A DNA stretch of 64,000 nt, from NCBI GenBank assembly GCA_018267955.1, contig JAFDXL010000002.1, forward strand, positions 394,941 to 458,940, written 5' to 3'. Shown one piece after another: positions 56,352 to 64,000 of the stretch (the stretch's first letter is position 1; the number at the start of each line of letters is the position of its first letter). Origin of the DNA: Bacteroidota bacterium (GTDB lineage Bacteria; Bacteroidota; Bacteroidia; Chitinophagales; Chitinophagaceae). The notes under the pieces are model-generated. The model had not been told where the DNA came from. It searched no databases and was given only the letters and a program-made list of their open reading frames with translations. The position numbers and the translations under genes are program-made.

Positions 56352-56378
56352 AGCCGATACATGTTATCGGCTTTTTTT
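56352..56378 (+). terminator. Terminator after tRNA-Leu
   Basis: AGCCGATA (56352-56359) pairs with TATCGGCT (56365-56372), followed by seven T residues. It separates the tRNA from tig. Confidence 0.9.
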
Positions 56379-56400
56379 AAACATACTAAAATCATAAACA

Positions 56401-57780
56401 ATGGCTACGGTAACGCGCGAAAACATAGGTACGCTGCATGAAAAGATCACCGTAAAACTGACGAAAGAAGACTATATGCCTTCTTTTGAAAAATCATTGA
56501 AACAATATGCCAAAAATGTGAACGTTCCGGGTTTCCGTAAGGGTAATGTACCGTCAGGAATGGTTCGCAAAATGTTTGGCCAGAACATCTTCAGCGACGA
56601 AGTACTGCGCAGTGCAGGCACTAAGCTGGAAGAGTACCTGAAAAATGAATCAGTGGCAATATTTGCACAGCCGATGGTGATGCAGAAAGAAAGCCCGCTG
56701 AGCCTGGATATGAACAGCCCGGCCGAAGTGGACTTTGATTTTGAAATAGGTTTGAAACCTGATTTCGAGATCACCCCGCTGAAAAACAAAACTGCACTTA
56801 CCAAATACAAAGTAAACGTAAGCGATAAACTGGTTAACGACGAGATAGACCGCATACAGCGCCGCTTTGGCAAGGCAGAAACACAGGAAGCTGTTGCCAG
56901 CAAAGAAGATATTATCTACAGCAAATACGAGCAATGCGATGCAGAAGGTAATGTATTGCCTGAATCTCAAATGGTAGAAGATACCGTGCTGCTGGAAAAA
57001 CTGCCTGCGAAACTGCAGGAAATGCTGATGGGCAAAAAGAACGAAGAATCTTTCGTTATTCGCCCGGCAGACATCTGCACAGAAGAAGAACTAGCATCTT
57101 TCATGAAAGATCCGCTGAAACTAGGTGTAGAGGCAGCAAATAACTATTACAAATTTACCCTGACACGTGTTGCTAAACTGATACCACGTGAGCTGGACCA
57201 GGAATTATTTGCACAGGTATTCCAGAACAGGGAAGTAAAGGACGAAGCAGAGTTTAAAGAGCTGATACGTGCAGAAGTAGAAAAAGAATATACACGCATA
57301 GCTAACGAAAGGCTGGATAATGAAATATTTGAACTGCTGGTTCACAATACACATTTCCAACTGCCGGTAGACTTCCTGAAACGCTGGATGAAAGACGGCG
57401 GCGAAAAGCCAAAAACACAAGCAGAAGTAGAGCAGGAATTCCCTGGCTTTGACCATCAACTGCGCTGGACTCTGATATCTGATAAACTGATACAGGATAA
57501 CGACATCAATGTGAGCCTGGAAGAAGTGAAAGAGCATATTAAAGCACAGGTAATGGGCTATTTCGGTATGACATCTGATGACGATGCGCCATGGATGGAC
57601 AGCTACCTGCAAAAAATGCTGAAAGACAACAAGACCATGGACGAAACTTATCGCCGCCTGTTGTTTGAAAAACTGTTTGCATGGTTGCGTACACAATTTG
57701 ATGTGACAGAACAGGAAGTAACGGAAGAAGAATTCTTCAAGCTGCCTGATGCACACGCTGCACACCACCATCATCATTAA
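56401..57780 (+). CDS. tig: Trigger factor with histidine-rich tail
   Basis: About 459 residues. The ribosome-binding domain is N-terminal (VNVPGFRKGNVPSGMVRKMF, the trigger-factor signature). The usual central FKBP-like domain is diverged, and the C-terminal helical domain follows. It ends DAHAAHHHHH, an unusual histidine tail. It is a ribosome-associated chaperone for nascent chains. A terminator with a GCGA loop follows at 57804-57827. Confidence 0.9.
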   Translation: MATVTRENIGTLHEKITVKLTKEDYMPSFEKSLKQYAKNVNVPGFRKGNVPSGMVRKMFGQNIFSDEVLRSAGTKLEEYLKNESVAIFAQPMVMQKESPLSLDMNSPAEVDFDFEIGLKPDFEITPLKNKTALTKYKVNVSDKLVNDEIDRIQRRFGKAETQEAVASKEDIIYSKYEQCDAEGNVLPESQMVEDTVLLEKLPAKLQEMLMGKKNEESFVIRPADICTEEELASFMKDPLKLGVEAANNYYKFTLTRVAKLIPRELDQELFAQVFQNREVKDEAEFKELIRAEVEKEYTRIANERLDNEIFELLVHNTHFQLPVDFLKRWMKDGGEKPKTQAEVEQEFPGFDHQLRWTLISDKLIQDNDINVSLEEVKEHIKAQVMGYFGMTSDDDAPWMDSYLQKMLKDNKTMDETYRRLLFEKLFAWLRTQFDVTEQEVTEEEFFKLPDAHAAHHHHH

Positions 57781-57803
57781 TAAGAATTGACAGCACTATA
57801 TCG

Positions 57804-57832
57804 AAGCCACTCTGCGAAGAGTGGCTTTTTTG
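57804..57832 (+). terminator. tig terminator
   Basis: AAGCCACTCT (57804-57813), a GCGA tetraloop, AGAGTGGCTT (57818-57827), then T residues. Confidence 0.92.
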
Positions 57833-57865
57833 TTTGCTTCGCTCAATGCTTAGTATATTTAACCC

Positions 57866-58663
57866 ATGGCAGGCGGAATTATCATCTTTGTATTAGCACT
57901 GATAGCAGCAGGTATGTTTTACCGCTATAATCAAAAACAAAAGAAACTGGTAGCAGACTATAAGCTGCCGGCCAATGCAGAAAGCCTCTTGCAGGAATAT
58001 GTGCCATTTTATAAAGAGCTGGATGAGGCAAATAGAAAAGTATTCCTTACCCGTATTCATGATTTCCTGGCTACGACGGTGATCAATCCTGTGGGCGATA
58101 CGGTGGTAGAAGATATGGACAGGGTATTTATTGCAGCGGGTGCTATCATACCCATCTTTGCGTTCCCTGACTGGAAGTATAATAACATCGACGAAGTGTT
58201 ACTTTATAAGACCAGCTTCTCTGATAAATACAAAACGATTGGCGAGGGTAGGAATATATTAGGCATGGTGGGCGATGGCGCGCTGAACAGAACTATGCTG
58301 CTATCGCAGCAGGCAGTGAGGCAGGGCTTTATGCAGCCCGATGACGGGCGTAATACCGTCATACATGAATTCACTCATTTATTGGATAAAGCGGATGGCA
58401 GTGTAGATGGTGTGCCGGAATACCTGCTATCGAAACAATACATTATACCCTGGGTAAAGGAGATGCATAAAGAAATCAAATACATGCGCGACTGGGGTAA
58501 TGATATCAATCCTTATGGCGCTACTAACGAGGCCGAGTTCTTTGCGGTAGTGTCTGAATATTTCTTCGAGCGACCTCACCAGTTAGCGGAACATCACCCG
58601 GAATTATATGCATTGCTCCAGGAAATGTTTACACGGCATTTAAAGCCACAGGAAACGGCCTAA
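57866..58663 (+). CDS. mtfA: MtfA-family zinc peptidase with N-terminal membrane helix
   Basis: About 265 residues. A membrane helix occupies about 1-20. The zinc site is TVIHEFTHLLDKADGSVDGV (HExxH), and the third ligand would be in NEAEFFAVVSEYFFERP. MtfA of E. coli is cytosolic and linked to glucose transporter regulation through Mlc; this membrane-anchored form has no such partner here, so function is open. It is convergent with, and overlaps by four bases, the next gene. Confidence 0.86.
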   Translation: MAGGIIIFVLALIAAGMFYRYNQKQKKLVADYKLPANAESLLQEYVPFYKELDEANRKVFLTRIHDFLATTVINPVGDTVVEDMDRVFIAAGAIIPIFAFPDWKYNNIDEVLLYKTSFSDKYKTIGEGRNILGMVGDGALNRTMLLSQQAVRQGFMQPDDGRNTVIHEFTHLLDKADGSVDGVPEYLLSKQYIIPWVKEMHKEIKYMRDWGNDINPYGATNEAEFFAVVSEYFFERPHQLAEHHPELYALLQEMFTRHLKPQETA

Positions 58664-59082
58664 GAACTATGATCAGCCACGATCCTCCACTTACCCTTTA
58701 TACGGCGAAATAACAGCGTAAAACTGCCTCCTACATCGCCAACGCTACGCTTCAATGCCCATTTACCGAGGACGAAGTAATAATCGCTACTAAGCCTGCG
58801 TACTTGCAGAATATCAAAACTAAGCTTACCCATTTTGGCGGTGTCGCTGTACGATTTCTTATATCGCTCGAGGGTTTGTTGATAGCCATATGTTGGCCCG
58901 CTCTTGCCTACAAATACAAGGCTATCATTATTCCAATAACCATGCATGTACTCGTCAATGCTGCCATTATTCCAGGCGGCAGCTTGCGCAGCCAGAACGC
59001 TTCTTATAGCATGCTCGTCGCTTTGCGCATGGCTCAGGTATCCGGCAATAGTAAGCAGCAGTAACAAGAATATCTTCTTCAT
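58660..59082 (-). CDS. Secreted NTF2-like (DUF4440/SnoaL-type) protein
   Basis: 140 residues. The signal peptide MKKIFLLLLLTIAGYLSHAQ is followed by a cone-shaped NTF2-like fold (AIRSVLAAQAAAWNNGSIDE, YMHGYWNNDSLVFVGKSG, and GKWRIVADHSS at the end). Members include small hydrolase-like and binding proteins; no catalytic residues can be fixed. Periplasmic. Confidence 0.78.
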   Translation of the reverse strand: MKKIFLLLLLTIAGYLSHAQSDEHAIRSVLAAQAAAWNNGSIDEYMHGYWNNDSLVFVGKSGPTYGYQQTLERYKKSYSDTAKMGKLSFDILQVRRLSSDYYFVLGKWALKRSVGDVGGSFTLLFRRIKGKWRIVADHSS

Positions 59083-59104
59083 AAAAGGAAAGGTACAAAA
59101 ACAA

Positions 59105-59226
59105 AAAAGGTAACTATACAGTTACCTTAAGTGCCTAAAGGAAAACTGAATAGCTACCCTACAGTGTTTACAGGGGCTGGTCAGTTTTTCGACTGCCCTG
59201 GGTTAAGAGTATTGGGATGGGTTTGT
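59105..59226 (-). ncRNA. Putative small RNA downstream of the cytochrome oxidase operon
   Basis: About 120 bases on the minus strand lie between a promoter-like box (TATTTTTG at 59238-59231) and a strong terminator (AAGGTAACT/AGTTACCTT, 59107-59128, then T run). No ORF of note lies here. The RNA can form CAGGG...CCCTG with an inner CAGT/ACTG stem, and an alternative eight-pair helix AAAACUGA/UCAGUUUU. A 6S-like or regulatory RNA is possible, but no known family was recognised. The 5' end is an estimate. Confidence 0.55.
59107..59128 (-). terminator. Terminator of the putative small RNA
   Basis: AAGGTAACT pairs with AGTTACCTT around a four-base loop. On the minus strand it is followed by TTTTTTG. 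Confidence 0.85.
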
Positions 59227-59230
59227 GATA

Positions 59231-59238
59231 CAAAAATA
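59231..59238 (-). promoter_or_regulatory. Promoter -7 box of the putative small RNA
   Basis: TATTTTTG on the minus strand fits TAnnTTTG; TTG lies 22 bases upstream, slightly farther than ideal. Confidence 0.5.
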
Positions 59239-59313
59239 TAAGGTTGAAGCACTTGTAAATCAACCATTTGACGAAAGGCGTAGTTCATCGGACGAACTGC
59301 GCACTATATCCAA

Positions 59314-59344
59314 CAAAAAAATAAGCTCCGTTTCCGGAGCTTAT
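59314..59344 (-). terminator. Terminator of the act-cox operon
   Basis: ATAAGCTCCG (59321-59330) pairs with CGGAGCTTAT (59335-59344). On the minus strand a run of seven T follows, 24 bases after the coxA stop. Confidence 0.92.
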
Positions 59345-59367
59345 CAATATTATATCAAGAGATAATT

Positions 59368-61188
59368 TTAGTGCGCTTCTTCGCCCGGCCTTAAAGGTAC
59401 CGTTTGCGGAATGAAGTCGTTACCATTACCATCATCTTTGTAATCATAAGGCCAGCGATGTACTTCAGGAATATCGCCCTCCCAGTTACCGTGACCAGGA
59501 TTGATCTCTGTAGTCCATTCCAGTGTTGGAGAACCCCAAGGATTCTTAACCATCACCTTACGGCCGCGGAAGATACTTGCGAAGAAGTTAACCACGAAGA
59601 TCAGCTGAGCGAAGAACACCATGATAGCCGCGATACTGATGAAAGCATTCAGATTATCGAAGTGTTTGAATGATTCCCATGCGCTGTAATCGTAATAACG
59701 ACGTGGCATACCAGCGATACCTTCATAGTGCATAGGCCAGAAGATCAGGTAAGCACCGGCAAACGTCAGGAAGAAGTGGATATAACCCAATGTATTATTC
59801 ATGAACCTTCCGAACATTTTAGGGAACCAGTGGTAGATACCGGCGAACATACCGAAGAACGCTGACACACCCATTACTATGTGGAAGTGCGCAATTACGA
59901 AGTATGTATCGTGCAGGTGAATATCCAGTGCAGAGTTACCCAGGAAGATACCTGTAAGACCACCGGAGATGAACAGGGATACGAAACCAAGTGCAAACAT
60001 CATTGGCACAGTGAAACGTATATTACCCCTCCAGATAGTTGTAAGCCAGTTAAATACTTTTACCGCAGAAGGTACAGCGATCAGCAGGGTTAACAGTACG
60101 AATACAGAACCGAGGAACGGACTCATACCGGTAACGAACATGTGGTGCGCCCATACCAGGAAGGCCAGCAATGTGATACCTATCAGGGAGATGATCATCG
60201 CCATGTAACCGAAGATAGGCTTACGGCTGTGGTTTGATAATACCTCTGAAGCCATACCCATACCCGGAAGCATAATGATATACACCTCAGGGTGACCCAG
60301 GAACCAGAACAAGTGCTGGTAAAGGATCGGAGAACCACCAACGTGCGGCAATGCTTTGCCACCGATAAATATTTCTGACAGGTAGAAGCTGGTACCCATG
60401 TTACGGTCGAATATCAGCAGTACGAAACCTGATAACAATACAGGGAAAGAAAGTACACCCAGAACAGCTGTGAACAGCAGCGCCCATATTGTGAGCGGCA
60501 TGCGTGTCATGGTCATACCTTTAGTACGCATGTTGAGGATCGTAGAGATATAGTTAAGACCACCCAACAGTGAAGAAACCACGAACAATGCCATACTTAT
60601 CAGCCAAAGGTCCATACCAACCCCTGAACCCAAAGAAGCTTCTTTCAATGCACTTAGCGGAGGATAAGTAGTCCAGCCACCGGATGCAGGGCCTGTTTGA
60701 ACGAACAGGGAGATGAACATGATAACGCTCGACAGGAAGAAGAACCAGTAAGACAGCATGTTCATGAACGGAGACGCCATATCGCGTGCACCGATCTGCA
60801 GAGGAATAAGCAGGTTAGCAAATGTACCGCTCAAACCGGCAGTCAATACGAAGAACACCAGGATAGTACCGTGCATGGTTACCAATGCATAGTAAAATTC
60901 TGGGCTCAGTTTACCGCCTTTAGCCCATTCGCCCAGGAACTTTTCCATGATAGGGAAAGTTTCGTTGGGGAAACCCAGCTGTAAACGGAAGAATACAGAC
61001 ATCAGGGCACCAATAACGGCCCAAACGATACCCGTGATCAGGAATTGCTTGCCAATAACTTTGTGATCCTGGCTGAAGATGTACTTTGTAATAAAGTGCT
61101 GCTCGTGATGCTCGTGACCGTGATGATGATCACCGGTATCGATGCCATGAGCTACATTAGGACCTTCAATGATTACTGAGTTACTCAT
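59368..61188 (-). CDS. coxA: Cytochrome c oxidase subunit I
   Basis: About 606 residues with 12 predicted membrane helices. The heme-copper centre is visible in LFWFLGHPEVYIIMLPGMG (CuB His and the cross-linked Tyr), and the heme ligands in LHDTYFVIAHFHIVMGVSAF. The N-terminus has an unusual His-rich stretch (HGIDTGDHHHGHEHHEQH). It is the catalytic subunit reducing oxygen in an aa3/caa3-type complex. It follows coxB by 39 bases, and a terminator lies just after it at 59321-59344. Confidence 0.95.
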   Translation of the reverse strand: MSNSVIIEGPNVAHGIDTGDHHHGHEHHEQHFITKYIFSQDHKVIGKQFLITGIVWAVIGALMSVFFRLQLGFPNETFPIMEKFLGEWAKGGKLSPEFYYALVTMHGTILVFFVLTAGLSGTFANLLIPLQIGARDMASPFMNMLSYWFFFLSSVIMFISLFVQTGPASGGWTTYPPLSALKEASLGSGVGMDLWLISMALFVVSSLLGGLNYISTILNMRTKGMTMTRMPLTIWALLFTAVLGVLSFPVLLSGFVLLIFDRNMGTSFYLSEIFIGGKALPHVGGSPILYQHLFWFLGHPEVYIIMLPGMGMASEVLSNHSRKPIFGYMAMIISLIGITLLAFLVWAHHMFVTGMSPFLGSVFVLLTLLIAVPSAVKVFNWLTTIWRGNIRFTVPMMFALGFVSLFISGGLTGIFLGNSALDIHLHDTYFVIAHFHIVMGVSAFFGMFAGIYHWFPKMFGRFMNNTLGYIHFFLTFAGAYLIFWPMHYEGIAGMPRRYYDYSAWESFKHFDNLNAFISIAAIMVFFAQLIFVVNFFASIFRGRKVMVKNPWGSPTLEWTTEINPGHGNWEGDIPEVHRWPYDYKDDGNGNDFIPQTVPLRPGEEAH

Positions 61189-61227
61189 TTTAATTAAACT
61201 TTTGTTGTTCCCTCTGATCCGGAACGA

Positions 61228-62289
61228 TTACTTCATTGTTAATACTTTAGCACTATCGGTTTTCTGTACAGGAGCAGCTGAGCTATCTGCCGCCGGAGCT
61301 GCCGGTGTAGCAGGAGCATTGTTCAGCGCATAGTAGCTTTGTTGTTTCGCCATCCATGCATCATACTCCTCCTGTGTTTCTACGATTACGGTACCCCTCA
61401 TAGAGTAGTGACCTTTACCGCACATCTGATCGCAGGAGATCTCATAAACGAAATCCTTGTTTCCTGTGATCTCTTTCATCTTGGCGCTGGTGATCGTTGG
61501 TGTAAACCACATGGTGGTAACGATACCCGGCACTGCGTCCATCTTCATACGGAAGTGAGCCAGACCTACGTCATGTATCACATCCCTTGAACCGATGATC
61601 AGGCTAACAGGTTTGTTCACTACCAGGTGCAATTCACCATTCTGAGCGATCACATCGTCCATATTATCCTTATCACTCCAATCAAGACCTAAAATATTGT
61701 TTGCATCGTCAATTTTGCGGAAATCCCTTTTACCTAACACACCATCTTTACCAGGGTAGCGGATCAGCCAGTTGAACTGCTTACCTACTACTTCTACCAC
61801 CATAGAATCTTTAGGTGGTGCAGAAGTTTCCCTTACCCAGTTGCGCAGACCGATAGCCACGAGGCAAGCCATTGCAATGGCAGGTACGGTTGTCCAAACC
61901 AATTCCAGTTTGTTGTTGTGCGGGAAGAAGAAAGACGTACGCTTTTCTGTAGACTGGTAGCGGAACGCAAACCAGAACAGCAATGTTTGTGTGATAACGA
62001 ATACGATACCTGTTACCACCAGCGTGGTGAACAACATAGAATCGTAACGTACACCGTGATCTGAAGCAGATACGGGCAACATCTTATCTGAAAGTGCATT
62101 GTGGCAAATAACAATGCCTATCATACCCGCTACAAAGAAAAGCAGGAACAAGAGGGCCATTGAGCGGTTTACTCTCCTGTTTATTTTTTCCTCGCCACGC
62201 AGTACGGTGGAATATTCGCTGGCTTTAGCTATTTGGTATATGATAACAAATACCAGGCCTATCAATACTATTGTTAAAAATCCCGACAT
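61228..62289 (-). CDS. coxB: Cytochrome c oxidase subunit II
   Basis: About 353 residues. Three hydrophobic helices are predicted, one near the N-terminus and two that anchor the cupredoxin domain. The CuA site is visible in YEISCDQMCGKGHYSMRGTV. The C-terminal end is low-complexity (Ala/Pro-rich). It takes electrons from cytochrome c or the alternative complex III module and passes them to subunit I. The gene lies between actF and coxA. Confidence 0.94.
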   Translation of the reverse strand: MSGFLTIVLIGLVFVIIYQIAKASEYSTVLRGEEKINRRVNRSMALLFLLFFVAGMIGIVICHNALSDKMLPVSASDHGVRYDSMLFTTLVVTGIVFVITQTLLFWFAFRYQSTEKRTSFFFPHNNKLELVWTTVPAIAMACLVAIGLRNWVRETSAPPKDSMVVEVVGKQFNWLIRYPGKDGVLGKRDFRKIDDANNILGLDWSDKDNMDDVIAQNGELHLVVNKPVSLIIGSRDVIHDVGLAHFRMKMDAVPGIVTTMWFTPTITSAKMKEITGNKDFVYEISCDQMCGKGHYSMRGTVIVETQEEYDAWMAKQQSYYALNNAPATPAAPAADSSAAPVQKTDSAKVLTMK

Positions 62290-62369
62290 GGTCAGTGTTC
62301 TTGTATTTAACTATTATTACTTTTTACTCTTACGTTTGCTCTGTAACAGGTTACAGGGAATATGGTCAA

Positions 62370-63584
62370 TTAGCTTTGGTGCAATATAGCTTCTTTCAGC
62401 AGCGGGTGGTTGCTCGGTACCAAAGAAGACTTGGTAAGCATACGCGCCACGCTGAACATCATTACACCTGCAAAGCCTGCAAATATGCCGAGTTCGTACC
62501 AGCTCAGGTGCCAGTGTTCTTTCAGCGGGCCAGGCATTGTCATGATGTAGAAATCAAGCCAGTGACCAAATATAATTGTCATTGCCATAAAGCTTACGGT
62601 AAAGTAATTACGTTTACTTGGGCGCGACATCAATATCAATATCGGCATACAGAAGTTGATAATGAATGTTGCATACCAGATCATGGCATAAGGGCCATGT
62701 TGGCGGATAACGAAATATGTAGTTTCTTCCGGTATGTTACTATACCATATCAGCATGTACTGCGCAAACCAGGTATAGGTCCAGAAGATACTGAATGCGA
62801 ACATGAATTTACCAAGATCGTGCACGTGCTCTTTGCTCACTATTTCCATGTGGCCCTGATTCTTCAGGTAAACTACCCACAACAGGATCAGTGACATACC
62901 GCTAACGAATGCACTACCGAAAGTGTACCAGCTAAACATAGTAGAATACCAGTGTGCATCGATGCTCATGATCCACATCCACGGAGTAGTACTCATTTGT
63001 GTAAGCGCGTAGATGAACAGGAACGCTGCAGACCATTTGAACATCAGCCAGTAATTTTTGGTGCTGTTTTTAGGAGCTGATTCCTGGGCGATAGATATAG
63101 CGCGGAACTTGCGTCCAACGAATGCCCACAGAGCAATTGTTACTACAGTGAACCCTACAAACATACCCGGATTCAGGAAGGAAGATTTACCTTTCAGTAT
63201 TTCATCATTGCCCGGTGTCACCCAGTGGTAGATAGGATTGTGGCCATCTATTTTGAACCCGAATGCTATCGCAAATAAGATGATGATCGTGATGAGCCCA
63301 AATACCCATACGTTGGCACCAATTGCCTCCGGTACTCTCTTATAAGCTACGATCCACGCACCCTGTGCCAGTGATGCTGCTGCCTGGATAAATATACAAG
63401 CTACGGACATCAGCAGGAAGAATACGCTGTTGTGCAGCAACACGATCCAGAAGCGTGTTTGTTCAAAATGGTCGCTGCTGCCCAGTAGGGTAACACCGCC
63501 AATTACCAGGGCAAGTATGCCGATGATGATCAATGCGAGGCTAGTGTTCCTTAATCGCGCCGGTATCTCAAAACGTTCGTTCAT
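62370..63584 (-). CDS. actF: Alternative complex III quinol-oxidising membrane subunit ActF
   Basis: About 404 residues, with about ten membrane helices, of the NrfD/ActC-ActF type. Segments such as QMSTTPWMWIMSIDAHWYST and KEHVHDLGKFMFAFSIFWTY are typical of ActC/ActF. It belongs to alternative complex III, which oxidises quinol and reduces cytochrome c or oxidase. It lies between actE and coxB. The other act genes lie outside the window to the right. Confidence 0.88.
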   Translation of the reverse strand: MNERFEIPARLRNTSLALIIIGILALVIGGVTLLGSSDHFEQTRFWIVLLHNSVFFLLMSVACIFIQAAASLAQGAWIVAYKRVPEAIGANVWVFGLITIIILFAIAFGFKIDGHNPIYHWVTPGNDEILKGKSSFLNPGMFVGFTVVTIALWAFVGRKFRAISIAQESAPKNSTKNYWLMFKWSAAFLFIYALTQMSTTPWMWIMSIDAHWYSTMFSWYTFGSAFVSGMSLILLWVVYLKNQGHMEIVSKEHVHDLGKFMFAFSIFWTYTWFAQYMLIWYSNIPEETTYFVIRQHGPYAMIWYATFIINFCMPILILMSRPSKRNYFTVSFMAMTIIFGHWLDFYIMTMPGPLKEHWHLSWYELGIFAGFAGVMMFSVARMLTKSSLVPSNHPLLKEAILHQS

Positions 63585-63634
63585 TTTTTAAACCTTATTA
63601 GAAGTACGTTTATAATTTTCTTCTGTTGTCAATT

Positions 63635-64000
63635 TTATTTCTTGCCTTCAGCTTTTGTATCAGCCTTAGGTTCTGTAGCCATAGCTACAACTTTAGCACT
63701 ATCTGTTGCAGCGGCGCCAAATGCAAATGCATCGCCACCATTGGCAGATTGTACTTTTTTGATGTAAGCGATCACCATCCAGCGTTGTTTTGTATCCAGC
63801 TGGCTGGCGTAAGAACCCATCATGTTCTTACCGTATTTAACCGCTGCATACATCTGGCCTACCGGCATATGCAGGTATTTACCATCTTTAAAGTTGGCAG
63901 GCATTGCCGCAAACTTACCGCTTGCATACAATGGACCCTGTCCATCCAGATTGGTACCATGGCATATACCGCAGTAGATATTAAACAGGCGCTTGCCTTC
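63635..64000 (-). CDS. actE: Mono-heme cytochrome c of alternative complex III (ActE), partial
   Basis: The frame is open at the right edge; the first visible residues include NIYCGICHGTNLDGQGP, with a c-type heme site (CGICH). MPVGQMYAAVKYGKNMMGSY provides the axial Met region. The end is Ala/Lys-rich. As the gene before actF it matches ActE, which links the complex to the oxidase. The N-terminal signal is outside the window. Confidence 0.85.
   Translation of the reverse strand, partial: EGKRLFNIYCGICHGTNLDGQGPLYASGKFAAMPANFKDGKYLHMPVGQMYAAVKYGKNMMGSYASQLDTKQRWMVIAYIKKVQSANGGDAFAFGAAATDSAKVVAMATEPKADTKAEGKK

Noticed and set aside
62271-62894. Plus-strand ORF of 207 codons
   Set aside because: Antisense to actF and the gap before coxB; no domain.
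1-64000. CRISPR arrays, rRNA, insertion sequences, riboswitches
   Set aside because: No regularly spaced repeats, no rRNA segments, no transposase motifs and no recognisable riboswitch core were seen.

Overview
The window looks like a chromosomal segment of a Bacteroidota bacterium, most likely in or near Chitinophagaceae/Chitinophagales. Evidence seen in the sequence: secreted proteins ending in a type IX secretion (T9SS) sorting domain, promoters of the TAnnTTTG type, a UpxY/NusG-like antiterminator in a polysaccharide locus, a Rho factor with a long disordered insertion, a GltX with an HLGG signature, and an alternative complex III/cytochrome oxidase operon. There are no rRNA genes, insertion sequences or CRISPR arrays. 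No gene-free stretch exceeds 300 bases; the largest gap (59083-59367) appears to hold a small RNA.

Region 1 (1-25417, minus strand) is a surface-polysaccharide locus, read right to left. It starts with nucleotide-sugar genes (SDR epimerase, LegC-type aminotransferase, PtmE-type CBS/nucleotidyltransferase). Next come a winged-helix/nucleotidyltransferase-fold regulator and a UpxY antiterminator, then an asparagine synthetase and a WbpG-HisH-HisF amidation triad. A Wzc-type tyrosine kinase, a UDP-HexNAc 6-dehydrogenase, a WbpD-type acetyltransferase and a Wzx flippase follow. The last part is a translationally coupled run of glycosyltransferases with a second, glutaminase-dead asparagine-synthase-like gene, and an O-antigen polymerase/ligase-like membrane protein cut by the left edge. 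A CpsB/YwqE phosphatase, the expected antagonist of Wzc, precedes the locus. The likely product is a Wzx/Wzy-type polysaccharide with amino sugars and/or uronic acids carrying amide or amidino groups.

Region 2 (25595-47498) is mostly housekeeping: inorganic pyrophosphatase (with an apparent 3' frameshift), Rho, an SDR reductase, PheS, an L,D-transpeptidase, two tandem GT-C membrane proteins, a FadN-type beta-oxidation protein, two paralogous secreted proteins sharing an exact 35-bp 3' repeat, a TPR protein, ComEC, PurH, a GNAT acetyltransferase, an LpxD-like acyltransferase, a class IV aminotransferase and GltX.

Region 3 (47500-55336) is richer in exported proteins: a Cys-containing secreted protein flanked by 15-bp palindromic repeats, two paralogous T9SS cargo proteins, an Omp28-like T9SS protein, GlyS, a small conserved protein, an MbnP/MbnH-like lipoprotein and di-heme peroxidase pair, and a small lipoprotein. 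Many genes end in clear intrinsic terminators.

Region 4 (55397-64000) carries an OmpR-type response regulator, tRNA-Leu(TAG), trigger factor, an MtfA-type metallopeptidase, a DUF4440-like protein, a putative small RNA, and the 3' part of the respiratory operon actE-actF-coxB-coxA (minus strand), cut by the right edge.
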